From Christiangramia oceanisediminis (lineage in GTDB: Bacteria; Bacteroidota; Bacteroidia; Flavobacteriales; Flavobacteriaceae), in contig NZ_JANCNS010000003.1 in the NCBI RefSeq assembly GCF_022570735.2, positions 620,001 through 684,000 of the forward strand: a stretch of 64,000 bases of DNA, in the 5' to 3' direction. Below are positions 32,687-42,147 of the stretch, one piece after another; position 1 is the first letter of the stretch; each line of letters starts with the position of its first letter. A model generated the notes under the pieces. The model searched no databases. It had not been told where the DNA came from and worked only from the letters and a program-made list of their open reading frames with translations. The position numbers and the translations under genes are program-made.

Positions 32687-35600
32687 ATGAAATCAAATCC
32701 ATTCAGGATTTTCCTATGCCTGATCTTTTTTCCATTAGTATGCTCAGCACAGGAAATTCCGGAAGCCTTAGTTCCCGATCATAGGGTCACCTACGGAAAT
32801 AATAATCACACCAGCAGGGATGCCATTTTCTTTTCTGAAATGGATAGCAGGGGTAATTTGATCGTAGCAGGGTATACCGAACAGGATTTCACCTTTAGCG
32901 ACGTTAAAATTTTCAGTTATGACCAAAATCTAAACGTAAATTGGAGTGACCAGCTATCCTGGGATGGAATAAGCTATGATTATCCCATGGATCTTTTGAT
33001 CGATGAGAAGGACCATATCTGGATTATTTCGAAGAACTATATGGGCGGCTCCGCGGCTATTTATAGCGTAATTCGTTATAGCCCTACCGGGCAAAAATTA
33101 TGGGAATACCAATCGCCTACGCCCTTGGAGACGTCCACCCTGAACATGAAACAATATTATTATTTCTTTGATTCGGAAGGTTTTCTCAACCTTTCCTATC
33201 AAAAGGCCCAGCAAATGGACGCTAAAAGAACTCTTTTCAGGATCTCTCCTTCGGGTGTTGCTACAGCTGAATATGAGGTTGAGGGCCCTCTGAACATGTT
33301 AACCGATTATAATGACTCCTATCTGGGCTTAAGTCTGCGATATGACACCATAACTTATGATGAACCCCTATATTCACTAAGGTTTAACGAGCGGGAAACC
33401 AGGGAAAAACTCCTGGATCTTGAAGAAGATCAGGTAGATAAAGTAAAGAATAGTCTATTTGAAAGAAACAGTATTTCCTTTGCAGACAGCGATGGTAATT
33501 ATATCTACGTGGGAGGTGGCGATTTTTTTAACCATACCGGATCCCGGCATCCTGGAATCTTCCTGCTATCTGTTGATCAATCAAATGAAATTAAATTCTT
33601 TAAAGACGATGATCAGGAAAACGACAAATATTTATTAGACGCAAGGGTTAGCCCTCAGAATGAAATTTTGGTTTTGGCCAATACTCAGCCTACAGGGAAC
33701 CAGGGTGAACCCATACTAAGCCTGGAAAAATATTCTACAGGTGGCGACCTACTTTCAACTCGAACAGCTACCGGCATTACGGGGAATATGGGGAAACTTT
33801 ATGAAAATAGAATTCTGGTTAGAACCCTGTCTGGTCAGCTCCAGATTTACGATGCCGAGCTGAACCTGCTGCAGGAAACCACCGAAACGACCACAGAAAC
33901 CTATTTTCATCCGCAGGACATCCATTCAATAAATCAAAGTATTTACCTGGTAGGGACTACCATTGCCGCGAAGTATGAAGGTTCAGATTATAATTCTGAA
34001 GAAAACTTTTACATCAGGAAATTCGGAACCGGAGGCCTGGAAGCTGAATTCCACTATAACGGCGAGGGTACTTCAAAATTTTACAATTATCACATGGTGA
34101 AGGAAGACTCAGGAGATATCCTGGTGAGTTGCCGGGAGTTCTATGGGCCCAACAATTTAAATCTGGGAGGTTCCAAAGCTCCTTATGACAAAAAGGTGAT
34201 CCGTTTTAATTCGAACCTCGAGTATAAAGACGAAGAAATAGTAGACGAAAATTTCCACCTTTGGAAAGATCCCGGATTAAAATTCACTGCCAGCAATGGG
34301 GATGAATATAGATACGAAATTGACGACGAAAGAGAATCGGTGACCTGCTACCTCAACGGCAACCAGGCATGGATAAGGCAACTTGATTTCGATAATGATA
34401 ATTTTATGGAGGTTGGTTATAATAATAGGATCGATAAAGAAGGTAACCTTATTTTAAGCTCTTCCTTGTACCGAAATTTCAACGGAATGATCCATAAGCT
34501 AACTCCAGATAATGAATACAGCCGGGTAATCACAGGAGGGTCGCTCATGAACCAGGTAATCCTTAGCAATAACTGGATATTTAGCATTTATGAGGATTAT
34601 TCCATTAGGATCTATTCCCCTGAGCTTGAATTAATAAATGAGGTTCAATATGACCAAAACTTTTTCTATAGTGAAAATTACCCATACCTGGTTGAAAAGA
34701 ATAATAAAGTCCTGCTGAATGTAACCCACGAAGAACTGGTGATGGTTTTTGATCAGTTCGGTAACTATGAAGATCAATTCAGGATCCAGGGACTTCTTCA
34801 TCCCAGTGTTTCCTTCTTCGATGAAAATGATGCTCTAAACGTTTATCACCTGGTAGGAAAGGGAATTTATACCGAACATGGTCACAACTGGTCTCGCCTT
34901 GCGATTAGCAGATATGATCATATCGTAGAAGATTACATTGGGTATGCAAATGGCGACGGCGACCAGGACGGAGTCCCAGATTCCCTTGACAGGTGTCCTG
35001 ATACCGAGCCCGGAGCAGAGGTTGATGCGAATGGCTGTAAGTTACTGGAGTTACCAGCAGATAATTTTACATTTTCCACAAAGGATGAAACCTGCCCCGG
35101 CAGGAACAACGGCCAGTTCGTGATAAACGTAAAGGAAGAACATGATTACGTGGTTAATTTGAATGGCGAAGAACATTATTTCCCACTTGGAATTTCTTTC
35201 GAGGCCTTATCGCCAGGAACCTATATGGCCTGTGTCCAGGTAGTAGGTCAACCTCACACCATGCGATGTGTGGAATTTGAAATAAAAGCCGGTGAATCTT
35301 TAAAAGCCGTTGAAAGCATCGAGGATAACAAGATGAACATCTCAATAAAGAAAGGTACGGGTCCTTACGAAGTTACAGTGAATGGCCAGCAGGCTGGGGT
35401 TTTCCACGTAGAAAACTTTAAGATCCCTGTGAAGGATGGAGATCTGGTGGAAGTAAAATCGGCTAACGAGTGTGAAGGCAATTTGAATTTGATGGCGGTC
35501 ATCAACTCCGTTAGGCTCCATTCCAACCCGGTCACTGATATAGCAAGGGTCCTGATTCCCTCTACAATTAAGAGACCTGTTCCCGTTAAAATTTTCAATG

Positions 35601-35746
35601 CCTCCGGCCAACTGATGGCTTCAGAAAACCTAAGCCCAGGTAATAAAAACGAATTGATGGTCAATACAGGGGCACTGGTTCCTGGTATTTATTATCTACA
35701 GATCCATTTAGAAAATCAACATAGTCTAAAACTGATCAAAAAATGA
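32687..35746 (+). CDS. Large T9SS-secreted protein with thrombospondin-type-3-like segment
   Basis: About 1019 aa from the ATG at 32687 (MKSNPFRIFLCLIF...CSAQ signal); a start 24 bases upstream is less likely. The body has many beta-propeller-like repeats (SPTGQKLWEY, FRISPSG, KLTPDNEY). A calcium-binding thrombospondin type 3-like stretch (DGDQDGVPDSLDRCPD) precedes a Cys-containing domain. The C-terminus is a type A T9SS sorting domain (SNPVTDIARVLIP, VKIFNASGQL, PGIYYLQI). Likely surface-attached or secreted. The stop overlaps the next gene by four bases. Confidence 0.85.
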   Translation: MKSNPFRIFLCLIFFPLVCSAQEIPEALVPDHRVTYGNNNHTSRDAIFFSEMDSRGNLIVAGYTEQDFTFSDVKIFSYDQNLNVNWSDQLSWDGISYDYPMDLLIDEKDHIWIISKNYMGGSAAIYSVIRYSPTGQKLWEYQSPTPLETSTLNMKQYYYFFDSEGFLNLSYQKAQQMDAKRTLFRISPSGVATAEYEVEGPLNMLTDYNDSYLGLSLRYDTITYDEPLYSLRFNERETREKLLDLEEDQVDKVKNSLFERNSISFADSDGNYIYVGGGDFFNHTGSRHPGIFLLSVDQSNEIKFFKDDDQENDKYLLDARVSPQNEILVLANTQPTGNQGEPILSLEKYSTGGDLLSTRTATGITGNMGKLYENRILVRTLSGQLQIYDAELNLLQETTETTTETYFHPQDIHSINQSIYLVGTTIAAKYEGSDYNSEENFYIRKFGTGGLEAEFHYNGEGTSKFYNYHMVKEDSGDILVSCREFYGPNNLNLGGSKAPYDKKVIRFNSNLEYKDEEIVDENFHLWKDPGLKFTASNGDEYRYEIDDERESVTCYLNGNQAWIRQLDFDNDNFMEVGYNNRIDKEGNLILSSSLYRNFNGMIHKLTPDNEYSRVITGGSLMNQVILSNNWIFSIYEDYSIRIYSPELELINEVQYDQNFFYSENYPYLVEKNNKVLLNVTHEELVMVFDQFGNYEDQFRIQGLLHPSVSFFDENDALNVYHLVGKGIYTEHGHNWSRLAISRYDHIVEDYIGYANGDGDQDGVPDSLDRCPDTEPGAEVDANGCKLLELPADNFTFSTKDETCPGRNNGQFVINVKEEHDYVVNLNGEEHYFPLGISFEALSPGTYMACVQVVGQPHTMRCVEFEIKAGESLKAVESIEDNKMNISIKKGTGPYEVTVNGQQAGVFHVENFKIPVKDGDLVEVKSANECEGNLNLMAVINSVRLHSNPVTDIARVLIPSTIKRPVPVKIFNASGQLMASENLSPGNKNELMVNTGALVPGIYYLQIHLENQHSLKLIKK

Positions 35747-36453
35747 AATTCTCAAGATTAGCATATATTATAATTGGTCTCTTGATGATCGCCTGTTCTG
35801 GTGATGAGGCAGTAGAAACAGATAAGGAAGAGGATATTAAGAACCCTGTAAACAAGGCGCCTTCCAAACCGGTTTTAGTATCCCCGCAACAGGATCTAGC
35901 CTGTGCTTATTCTACGCTTAATTTTGAATGGCAGCAATCTCAAGATCCTGAAGACGACGCGATCAGGTATGTCCTGGAAGTTGCAGAAGACCAGGATTTC
36001 CAGCGAATTTATGAAAGAGTGGAAACAATCGATACCTTTAAAGACCTTGAACTGGAGAAAGGCATGGTTTATTTCTGGCGGGTAAGGGCTAAGGATGACC
36101 AGGGAAGTCTTAGTGATCATTCCGAAACACGATCTTTCTACACCGAGCCTCGCCTATCCTATAATACGATTCCGGAGATCCCTTACGCTGAAAGCCCATC
36201 CAATAACTCATCTATTGAAGGAACTGGCGTATTATTAAAGTGGACCGCTGCAGATCAGGATGGAGATTCTCTCTCTTTTGACGTCTATTTAAGCAATACC
36301 TATCCTCCATCCCTGTATAAGGCAGATGTCCCAGAGCCTGAACTTCTGGTGGAGGTGCAGGATAATGAAAATTACTTCTGGAGAATAGCTGCCAAAGACA
36401 ATAAGGGAGCCAAGGCTTTTGGCCCCGTTTGGAGTTTTGATACTAACTATTGA
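35743..36453 (+). CDS. Lipoprotein with fibronectin type III-like repeats
   Basis: A 236-aa lipoprotein with Cys at LLMIACSGDE. Two repeats carry the pattern FEWQQSQDPEDDAIRY / YFWRVRAKDDQG and LKWTAADQDGDSL / YFWRIAAKDNKG, as in fibronectin type III-like domains of Bacteroidota surface proteins. Its ATG overlaps the upstream TGA, so it is a partner of the large T9SS protein, perhaps in binding a surface polymer. Confidence 0.75.
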   Translation: MKFSRLAYIIIGLLMIACSGDEAVETDKEEDIKNPVNKAPSKPVLVSPQQDLACAYSTLNFEWQQSQDPEDDAIRYVLEVAEDQDFQRIYERVETIDTFKDLELEKGMVYFWRVRAKDDQGSLSDHSETRSFYTEPRLSYNTIPEIPYAESPSNNSSIEGTGVLLKWTAADQDGDSLSFDVYLSNTYPPSLYKADVPEPELLVEVQDNENYFWRIAAKDNKGAKAFGPVWSFDTNY

Positions 36454-36501
36454 AAGATTGCAACAGTAGGCCTGCTTATCATTGATAATACAGCAAATTG
36501 A

Positions 36502-36759
36502 TCAGGAATCTTCTTCGTTCTCTTCTGGTAAATTGAGCATTTCTTCATTCAGGCTTTCGGTTATATACCACCTGCGATAATCACCATCTTTTGTACCCAC
36601 ATGTACATATTTACCTAAGGAAGTTTTCATGGGGATCATGCCCTTTTTATTCGCCGGGTGTTTATAGGTTTCCTCGCCAAGGATATCGAATTCTACTTCG
36701 GTTTCCTCGATGATTTCCCTGTTCTGGCTTAGCCTTGTAAGATGCACCTTTCGTTTCAT
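36502..36759 (-). CDS. Small hypothetical protein
   Basis: An 85-aa acidic/basic protein without signal or transmembrane segment. The sequence (VHLTRLSQNREIIEETEVEF; YVHVGTKDGDYRRWYITE) reads as a real soluble protein. No domain recognised and no operon partner. Confidence 0.55.
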   Translation of the reverse strand: MKRKVHLTRLSQNREIIEETEVEFDILGEETYKHPANKKGMIPMKTSLGKYVHVGTKDGDYRRWYITESLNEEMLNLPEENEEDS

Positions 36760-36892
36760 GTTCCAACGTCTTTTCTTTTTCCCGCTTTCGGTTTGTAGAG
36801 CATGGCAACTTAAATAAAGTCTGGAAAAAAAACATGGATTTTAAGGAATCATTGGGAATTGATTAAGCCTATATTTATAATTATAGATTCTA

Positions 36893-37348
36893 TCAATTTA
36901 TCTTCGGAAAAAACCTTCCAGTCCCTGACCTGTAGGCAGGATATTCCTCGAATTTTTCTTCTAACCTTTTCTCTTCATATTCGGTTTTGATATAGAAAAG
37001 GGCATATAAACTTATACAGATTAGCACCCGAAAGCCCGAAACAGAATAAATCGAATAAGCAGATAGTCCAAGGAGAATTCCTCCATAAATAGGGTGTCTC
37101 ACGTATTTGAATAAACCGGTTTTTACAAATCTTGCTCCCTGTCGTGGAGTGGGAAATGGTGAAAGATTTCGGTTAAGCTGAAGCATGGCCACAAGAGTGA
37201 TCACTACGCCCATAATTGCAAAAACAAGGGCTGCATCTTTCAAAAATTGAGGAAAAAACAATTTCAGGAAACTTAGGTCAACCAAATACAGTACAAACAA
37301 TAAAAATTGAATGCCTACAAAAATATAGTCTTTCTTCCTTAGCCTCAT
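36893..37348 (-). CDS. Isoprenylcysteine methyltransferase-like (ICMT/PEMT) membrane protein
   Basis: A 151-aa protein with about four hydrophobic helices. It ends in the methyltransferase motif of the ICMT/PEMT family: KYVRHPIYGGILL, then IKTEYEEKRLEEKFEEY and YRSGTGRFFP. This binds S-adenosylmethionine. The lipid or small-molecule substrate is unknown. It is followed on the minus strand by no obvious partner; the DUF808 gene lies 15 bases upstream, so the two may be co-transcribed. Confidence 0.8.
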   Translation of the reverse strand: MRLRKKDYIFVGIQFLLFVLYLVDLSFLKLFFPQFLKDAALVFAIMGVVITLVAMLQLNRNLSPFPTPRQGARFVKTGLFKYVRHPIYGGILLGLSAYSIYSVSGFRVLICISLYALFYIKTEYEEKRLEEKFEEYPAYRSGTGRFFPKIN

Positions 37349-37363
37349 AGACTAAAGATAAGC

Positions 37364-38242
37364 TTACTTTTTAAAAACCGACTTCCAGGCTTTTTTAAGC
37401 AGGTTCACGATTGGAAGAACAATAAAGCCCACGACGAGTCCAACAAGAAATTCACCAAGTATGGATGGGAAATTATGGACCAGGTCATGGATAAAGTGAA
37501 TATTATGCACAAAAATTCCACCTGAAACCAGCATCAAAGCTATAGTCCCAATCACACTAAGACCTTTTATCACCCAGGGAAGTGCGTTGATCAGGAATCT
37601 TCCAACTTTATCTGAAAAGCTGTTGGTACGTTCGTTAAGGTTAATAAGCCTGGCGCCAAATTCGTCCATTCTCACGATCAGGGCCACAATTCCATAAACC
37701 CCTACGGTAGCAACCAGGGCAATAAGGCTCACCACGGGGATTTGTATGCTCAACGGCTGATCGCTCACCGCTCCCAGGGCGATGATAATAATTTCTACGG
37801 AAAGGATAAAATCGGTGATAATGGCCGATTTGATCTTTTCCTTTTCCCTGGCCAAAGCCTCTTCCTTGGTTATTTTTTCAAGTTTTGGTTTTTCTGAAGG
37901 ATGTTTATGCGGAAAGAGGTACTCATGTATCTTTTCTGCACCTTCATAAGCCAGGTACAAACCTCCCAGTATTAGGATAACGGTAACGGCAAAGGGAACG
38001 AACGCACTAAGGAGAAAAGCGACAGGAAGGATGATAACCTTATTTAAAAAGGATCCCTTGGTGATGGCCCACAGAACAGGGATCTCGCGGGAAGAAACAA
38101 AACCGGAAGCCTTTTCGGCATTTACCGCCAGGTCATCTCCAAGGAGACCCGCTGTCTTTTTACCGGCAACTTTCCCCATGGTCGCAACATCGTCCATAAG
38201 AGCAGCAATATCATCTAAAAGGGCAAAAAATCCTGAAGCCAT
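37364..38242 (-). CDS. DUF808 family membrane protein
   Basis: A 292-aa protein opening ASGFFALLDDIAALMDDVA and containing GKKTAGLLGDDLAVNAEKAS, as in the DUF808 (YedI-like) family. Several transmembrane helices lie between residues 70 and 285. The cellular role of the family is unknown. It lies 15 bases upstream of the ICMT-like gene. Confidence 0.9.
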   Translation of the reverse strand: MASGFFALLDDIAALMDDVATMGKVAGKKTAGLLGDDLAVNAEKASGFVSSREIPVLWAITKGSFLNKVIILPVAFLLSAFVPFAVTVILILGGLYLAYEGAEKIHEYLFPHKHPSEKPKLEKITKEEALAREKEKIKSAIITDFILSVEIIIIALGAVSDQPLSIQIPVVSLIALVATVGVYGIVALIVRMDEFGARLINLNERTNSFSDKVGRFLINALPWVIKGLSVIGTIALMLVSGGIFVHNIHFIHDLVHNFPSILGEFLVGLVVGFIVLPIVNLLKKAWKSVFKK

Positions 38243-38472
38243 AAATATGATTTATAAAATCGAGGTAAGTTCCATCTTTTTTGCCAGAATTTGAAAAATA
38301 AATTGAAATCTCAATTTTAAAAACAAAATCCCAGCCTAAAAACCTGATAGTAAAAATCCTTTAATCTATCAATATGGTTTACTCGCCGATGATTTAAAAT
38401 CTCTTTGAAAGCAAAGCCTTACACAAAGCCTATTTAACTGAATATTAACTATTTAAGTAAAACCGAAACCTC

Positions 38473-38487
38473 CAGGTAACCCGTAAG
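38473..38487 (+). promoter_or_regulatory. CCAGG-TAAC-CCGTAA element
   Basis: It has the right half-site CCGTAA and the 4-base spacer of the elements at 13339 and 16260, with a weaker left half, about 30 bases upstream of the CHRD-like gene. Confidence 0.25.
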
Positions 38488-38514
38488 TATTTATATAAAC
38501 TAAAATCATAAATT

Positions 38515-39105
38515 ATGAAATCTTTAAAATTATTTTTTACCGGAATCCTCTCAATTGCATTGTTTTCAATTGTAGGATGTTCAAAAGAAGAAATGGGAAA
38601 CGAGGAGATCAATACGGCAAATGCACATATTGCCCCTCAGGATCTCCCCAATAATGGAGCGAAAGCCAAAACCTATACCGTCAATTTTGGGGAATTGAAC
38701 GGATCAGGTGTTTCCGGAATGGCTGAACTGGTGCTGGACGGTGCTAACCTTACCGTGCGCATCTCGGCCTCCGGACTTGAACCTGGTGCTCACGCCCAAC
38801 ATATTCATGGATTCGTAGAAGACAAAAGAAATTCCAAATGTCCCCCAGAAAGTGCAGATACCGATGGAAACGGATTGATTAGCGTTGCTGAAGGAGCTCC
38901 CTTTTATGGCGGTATACTTTTATCACTTACCCCATTTCCTGAAGCCGATGAAAATGGAGACCTTGAATATGAAATGACCTTTGAAGATGTGACGAAAGAT
39001 TTAACTCCCCTTCAAAATAAAGCTATCGTATTGCATGGAATGGACGGAATGCCATTTCTACCGGTAGCCTGTGGCCAAATAAAAGCTGCTCAGGGAGCTA
39101 ACTAG
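38515..39105 (+). CDS. CHRD-like (superoxide-dismutase-fold) lipoprotein
   Basis: A 196-aa lipoprotein (FSIVGCSKEE, Cys22). The mature beta-rich domain has GSGVSGMAELVLDG, LEPGAHAQHIHGFV and ALVLHGMDG-like segments (AIVLHGMDGMPFLP), as in CHRD/SOD-like proteins. A full set of Cu/Zn ligands is not evident, so enzymatic activity is doubtful. Monocistronic, with a terminator at 39125-39150. Confidence 0.7.
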   Translation: MKSLKLFFTGILSIALFSIVGCSKEEMGNEEINTANAHIAPQDLPNNGAKAKTYTVNFGELNGSGVSGMAELVLDGANLTVRISASGLEPGAHAQHIHGFVEDKRNSKCPPESADTDGNGLISVAEGAPFYGGILLSLTPFPEADENGDLEYEMTFEDVTKDLTPLQNKAIVLHGMDGMPFLPVACGQIKAAQGAN

Positions 39106-39124
39106 GATTTTCCACATAGTATTT

Positions 39125-39150
39125 AAAAGCATCCTTCGGGATGCTTTTTT
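39125..39150 (+). terminator. Rho-independent terminator after CHRD-like gene
   Basis: AAAAGCATCC, loop TTCG, GGATGCTTTTTT. The UUCG tetraloop makes it strong. Confidence 0.9.
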
Positions 39151-39277
39151 CGTTTTTCTGAATATTACGGGAAACCACGTAAGCATAGCTTTTGAAAAAC
39201 GACTCAGCAAAGCACGCCTTTTAATGGATTTTATCCGTATGTTTGGATTTTTTCCATATAAAGACTAATTTTCCCCC

Positions 39278-40711
39278 ATGAAAGATGTCAAATTTGCGAT
39301 CACGGATATTGAGACCACAGGTGGCGGTATAAAAGGAAACAAGATTACCGAAATTTGTATTATGGTGATCCAGAACGGGGAAGTGATCGATGAATACACT
39401 TCACTGGTCAACCCAAGCCAGGAAATTCCGCTTTATATTGAAAGTCTTACAGGCATCAATGATACGATGGTCGCCAATGCTCCTGCGTTTAGTGAGATCG
39501 CTTCAGAAATCGAAGCCATCACCCAGGACTGTATTTTTGTAGCCCACAATGTAAATTTCGATTATAATATCATTAAAGCCGAATTCGAGGAAATTGGACT
39601 CAGTTTTAAACGAAAAAGGCTATGTACGGTAAGGCTCACCAAAAAACTGATCCCAGGTCTTTTTTCCTATAGCCTGGGAAATATTTGCACCTCTATCAAT
39701 ATTCCTCACCTGGACCGTCACCGCGCTAAAGGTGATACGGAAGCAACGGTAGAACTTTTTAAGCGCTGCCTGTCTCTTGATCCCGAATTCGAGGTGATCG
39801 CGGAACTTCTGAACCAACGAACCGCAGCTTCGTACCTGCCTCCAAATTTTAAAAAATCAGATTTCGAAAAATTGCCAAATTCCACGGGTGTTTATTTTTT
39901 TAGAGATAAGGAAGGTATTCCTCTTTATATTGGAAAGGCCAAGAACATAAAAAGCAGGATCAAATCACACTTCCAGGAGAAATCGAACCGTAAATATAAA
40001 TTGATGCAGGCCACCTATAGCATCGATTATGAACTTACCGGCAGCGAGATCCTGGCTCTATTGAGAGAGTCTGAACTTATCCTGAAGCATTATCCTAAGT
40101 TCAACAAGGCACAAAAGAAAATCTCCAGGCCGTATACCCTTACCTCCTATCATAACCAAAAAGGCATAGAACAGTTCGCACTACACAAAAATAAGATCGC
40201 TCCGGTTAGCTGGATGCGTTTTTATACCCGCGACGAGGCGATTAACTTCCTCGAACTGCTCTGTAAAAAATTTGATCTATGTCCCAAATATTGTGGCCTG
40301 CAGGCAGGGGTTAAGCATTGTGATCATTATAAAATTACCAGCTGCAGCGGAGCCTGTAAAAATGAGATCGAGCCGGAAGAATATAATGAAAGGGTCGCAA
40401 AAGCAGTCGATTATGTTTCGCAATTTGATGCATCCTGCCTACTGGTTGAAAAGGGCCGACATCAAAAAGAAAAGTCTTTCATCTACCTTAACAAGGGAAA
40501 ATATTCGGGGTATGGATTTATTGATCAATCACAGGAATTCAATGAGGCCGAAGATTTTCGCAATTACCTGGTACCACAAAAAAATTCCAGTTATACTGAA
40601 CGTATCCTGAGTTCGTATCTCAATACGAAGAAGGACCTGGTAAGAATCCCGATTGATGGCAGCCAGGCCGAAGATCAGCACTCCAATTTAGACAACTGGA
40701 TGATCGCATAA
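39278..40711 (+). CDS. DnaQ-type exonuclease fused to GIY-YIG endonuclease domain
   Basis: A 477-aa DNA-processing enzyme. The N-terminal DEDDh exonuclease has FAITDIETTG (Asp10, Glu12), FVAHNVNFDYNII and HRAKGDTEATVELF. A GIY-YIG endonuclease domain follows from about residue 202 (STGVYFFRDKEGIPLYIGKA), as in UvrC and Cho. The remaining part contains several Cys (CPKYCGLQ, CDHYKITSCSGACKNE). Such fusions are known in Bacteroidota and resemble the Cho repair nuclease, so nucleotide excision or similar repair is likely. A TTACG/CGTAA pair lies at about 39165-39182. Confidence 0.9.
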   Translation: MKDVKFAITDIETTGGGIKGNKITEICIMVIQNGEVIDEYTSLVNPSQEIPLYIESLTGINDTMVANAPAFSEIASEIEAITQDCIFVAHNVNFDYNIIKAEFEEIGLSFKRKRLCTVRLTKKLIPGLFSYSLGNICTSINIPHLDRHRAKGDTEATVELFKRCLSLDPEFEVIAELLNQRTAASYLPPNFKKSDFEKLPNSTGVYFFRDKEGIPLYIGKAKNIKSRIKSHFQEKSNRKYKLMQATYSIDYELTGSEILALLRESELILKHYPKFNKAQKKISRPYTLTSYHNQKGIEQFALHKNKIAPVSWMRFYTRDEAINFLELLCKKFDLCPKYCGLQAGVKHCDHYKITSCSGACKNEIEPEEYNERVAKAVDYVSQFDASCLLVEKGRHQKEKSFIYLNKGKYSGYGFIDQSQEFNEAEDFRNYLVPQKNSSYTERILSSYLNTKKDLVRIPIDGSQAEDQHSNLDNWMIA

Positions 40712-40738
40712 AAAAGCCCGGCTTAATCTACCGGGCTC
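40712..40738. terminator. Bidirectional terminator
   Basis: AAGCCCGG pairs with CCGGGCTCTT-like right arm across cttaatcta, between two convergent genes. The minus-strand side has an A/T-rich run as well. Confidence 0.65.
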
Positions 40739-40749
40739 TTATGGATGAA

Positions 40750-41871
40750 TTATTTCTTCACTCGCTTTACGGTTCTAAATCCAACATGGTCTGACCCGGA
40801 ATCCAGGGTCATTCCCATTCTAGCCGAAACCCGGTAACTCGCGCAATAGGATTTATTACATAAAAATGAACCACCCTTGATCACTTTCTCCTTTTCATAG
40901 GGGTTCTCGGGATTGAAAAATCGTGGTGAACCCTGGGGATTTACCTGTAAACCGGCCGGCGCGATATTCTGATAATAGGCCACATCAAAATTATCTTTAG
41001 TGAATTCCCATACATTCCCGGCCATATCATAGATGCCCAAACTGTTAGGCGGAAAGGATTTTACTGGAGCCGCATATTTATAACCATCTTCTGGAATATT
41101 TTTAACCGGGAACTCTCCCTGCCAGGTATTGGCATTCTCAACCAGCGGGGTTTCTTCATCACCCCATGTGTAAATGCCTCCGTGCATTTTTCCATGAGCC
41201 GCTGCTTCCCATTCTGCCTCGGTTGGAATATCCCTACCCTTCCAGTTGGCATAGGCCTGTACATCTTCGGTGGAAACATGTACTACCGGGTAGTCATCCA
41301 TACCTTTAATACTGCTGCCGGGACCCTGTGGCTGTTTCCAGTTTGCTCCTGTTTTCCATTCCCACCATTGCGAGATGTCATAAAGATTATTAACGCTTTC
41401 CAGTTCCTTTCTAAAAATCAGCGAACCCGGCTGCAACAAGCTATCGTGAGGTTTTGGTGTCCCGGGCGGTAATTGCTTTTTTATTTGTTCCCAGTCGATA
41501 GGTCGCTCAGCAACGGTCACGTAACCGGTGGCTTCTGCAAATTCGCGGAATTGGGCATTAGTCACTTCGGTCTTATCTATAAAAAAACCATCAACCGCAA
41601 CAGCATGCGCAGGTTTTTCCCTTGGATGTGCGTAGGGATCATCATCTCTGGCTCCCATGGTAAATTCAACACCGGAGACCCAAACCATGCCTTCGGGAGT
41701 ATCAATATCTGAAGGTTTTTCCCGAATCAGTTCAACTTCAACCTCGTTTTCAGAATCCGGTTCAGGCTTTTTTTCTTCAGCCTGGCTAAGTTCCTGTGAC
41801 TTTTTCGCCTCATTTTTACAGGAAACCGAAAGTACCAGAATAGCCAGTATCCATATTATATTCTTCATCAT
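40750..41871 (-). CDS. Formylglycine-generating-enzyme-like lipoprotein (FGE-sulfatase family)
   Basis: A 373-aa protein with a lipoprotein signal (ILAILVLSVSC). The FGE-sulfatase domain is complete: GMVWVSGVEFTMG, FFIDKTEVTNAQF, PTEAEWEAAAHG, IYDMAGNVWEF and GGSFLCNKSYCASYR. The two Cys338 and Cys343 match in spacing the catalytic pair of true formylglycine-generating enzymes, which oxidise a Cys in sulfatases. Many family members without these Cys are structural (for example gliding-related GldJ/K). No sulfatase gene lies in the window, so its target must be elsewhere. Lipoprotein location is unusual for an FGE. Confidence 0.85.
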   Translation of the reverse strand: MMKNIIWILAILVLSVSCKNEAKKSQELSQAEEKKPEPDSENEVEVELIREKPSDIDTPEGMVWVSGVEFTMGARDDDPYAHPREKPAHAVAVDGFFIDKTEVTNAQFREFAEATGYVTVAERPIDWEQIKKQLPPGTPKPHDSLLQPGSLIFRKELESVNNLYDISQWWEWKTGANWKQPQGPGSSIKGMDDYPVVHVSTEDVQAYANWKGRDIPTEAEWEAAAHGKMHGGIYTWGDEETPLVENANTWQGEFPVKNIPEDGYKYAAPVKSFPPNSLGIYDMAGNVWEFTKDNFDVAYYQNIAPAGLQVNPQGSPRFFNPENPYEKEKVIKGGSFLCNKSYCASYRVSARMGMTLDSGSDHVGFRTVKRVKK

Positions 41872-42147
41872 GCTATTACTTCAAAATTATATTTGCTTAT
41901 AAATTTAAATCTTTTCTAAGTTTCTCATAGAAAATCCTTTTAATAATTGGAGAAAGAAAAAAAACCACAATGAACTGTATGTCAATATATTATAAATCCA
42001 ATTAAATAGCCTACTGCTTTTATGAATTTCAATCTAAATAATGAATCATGATTAAATCAAATTTTTTTGTAACACTAATTCAATATTTTAGTCAAATCAT
42101 TCGCAATCAATTAAGTATTTTAGCAAACATTAATTAAAAATCATTTT

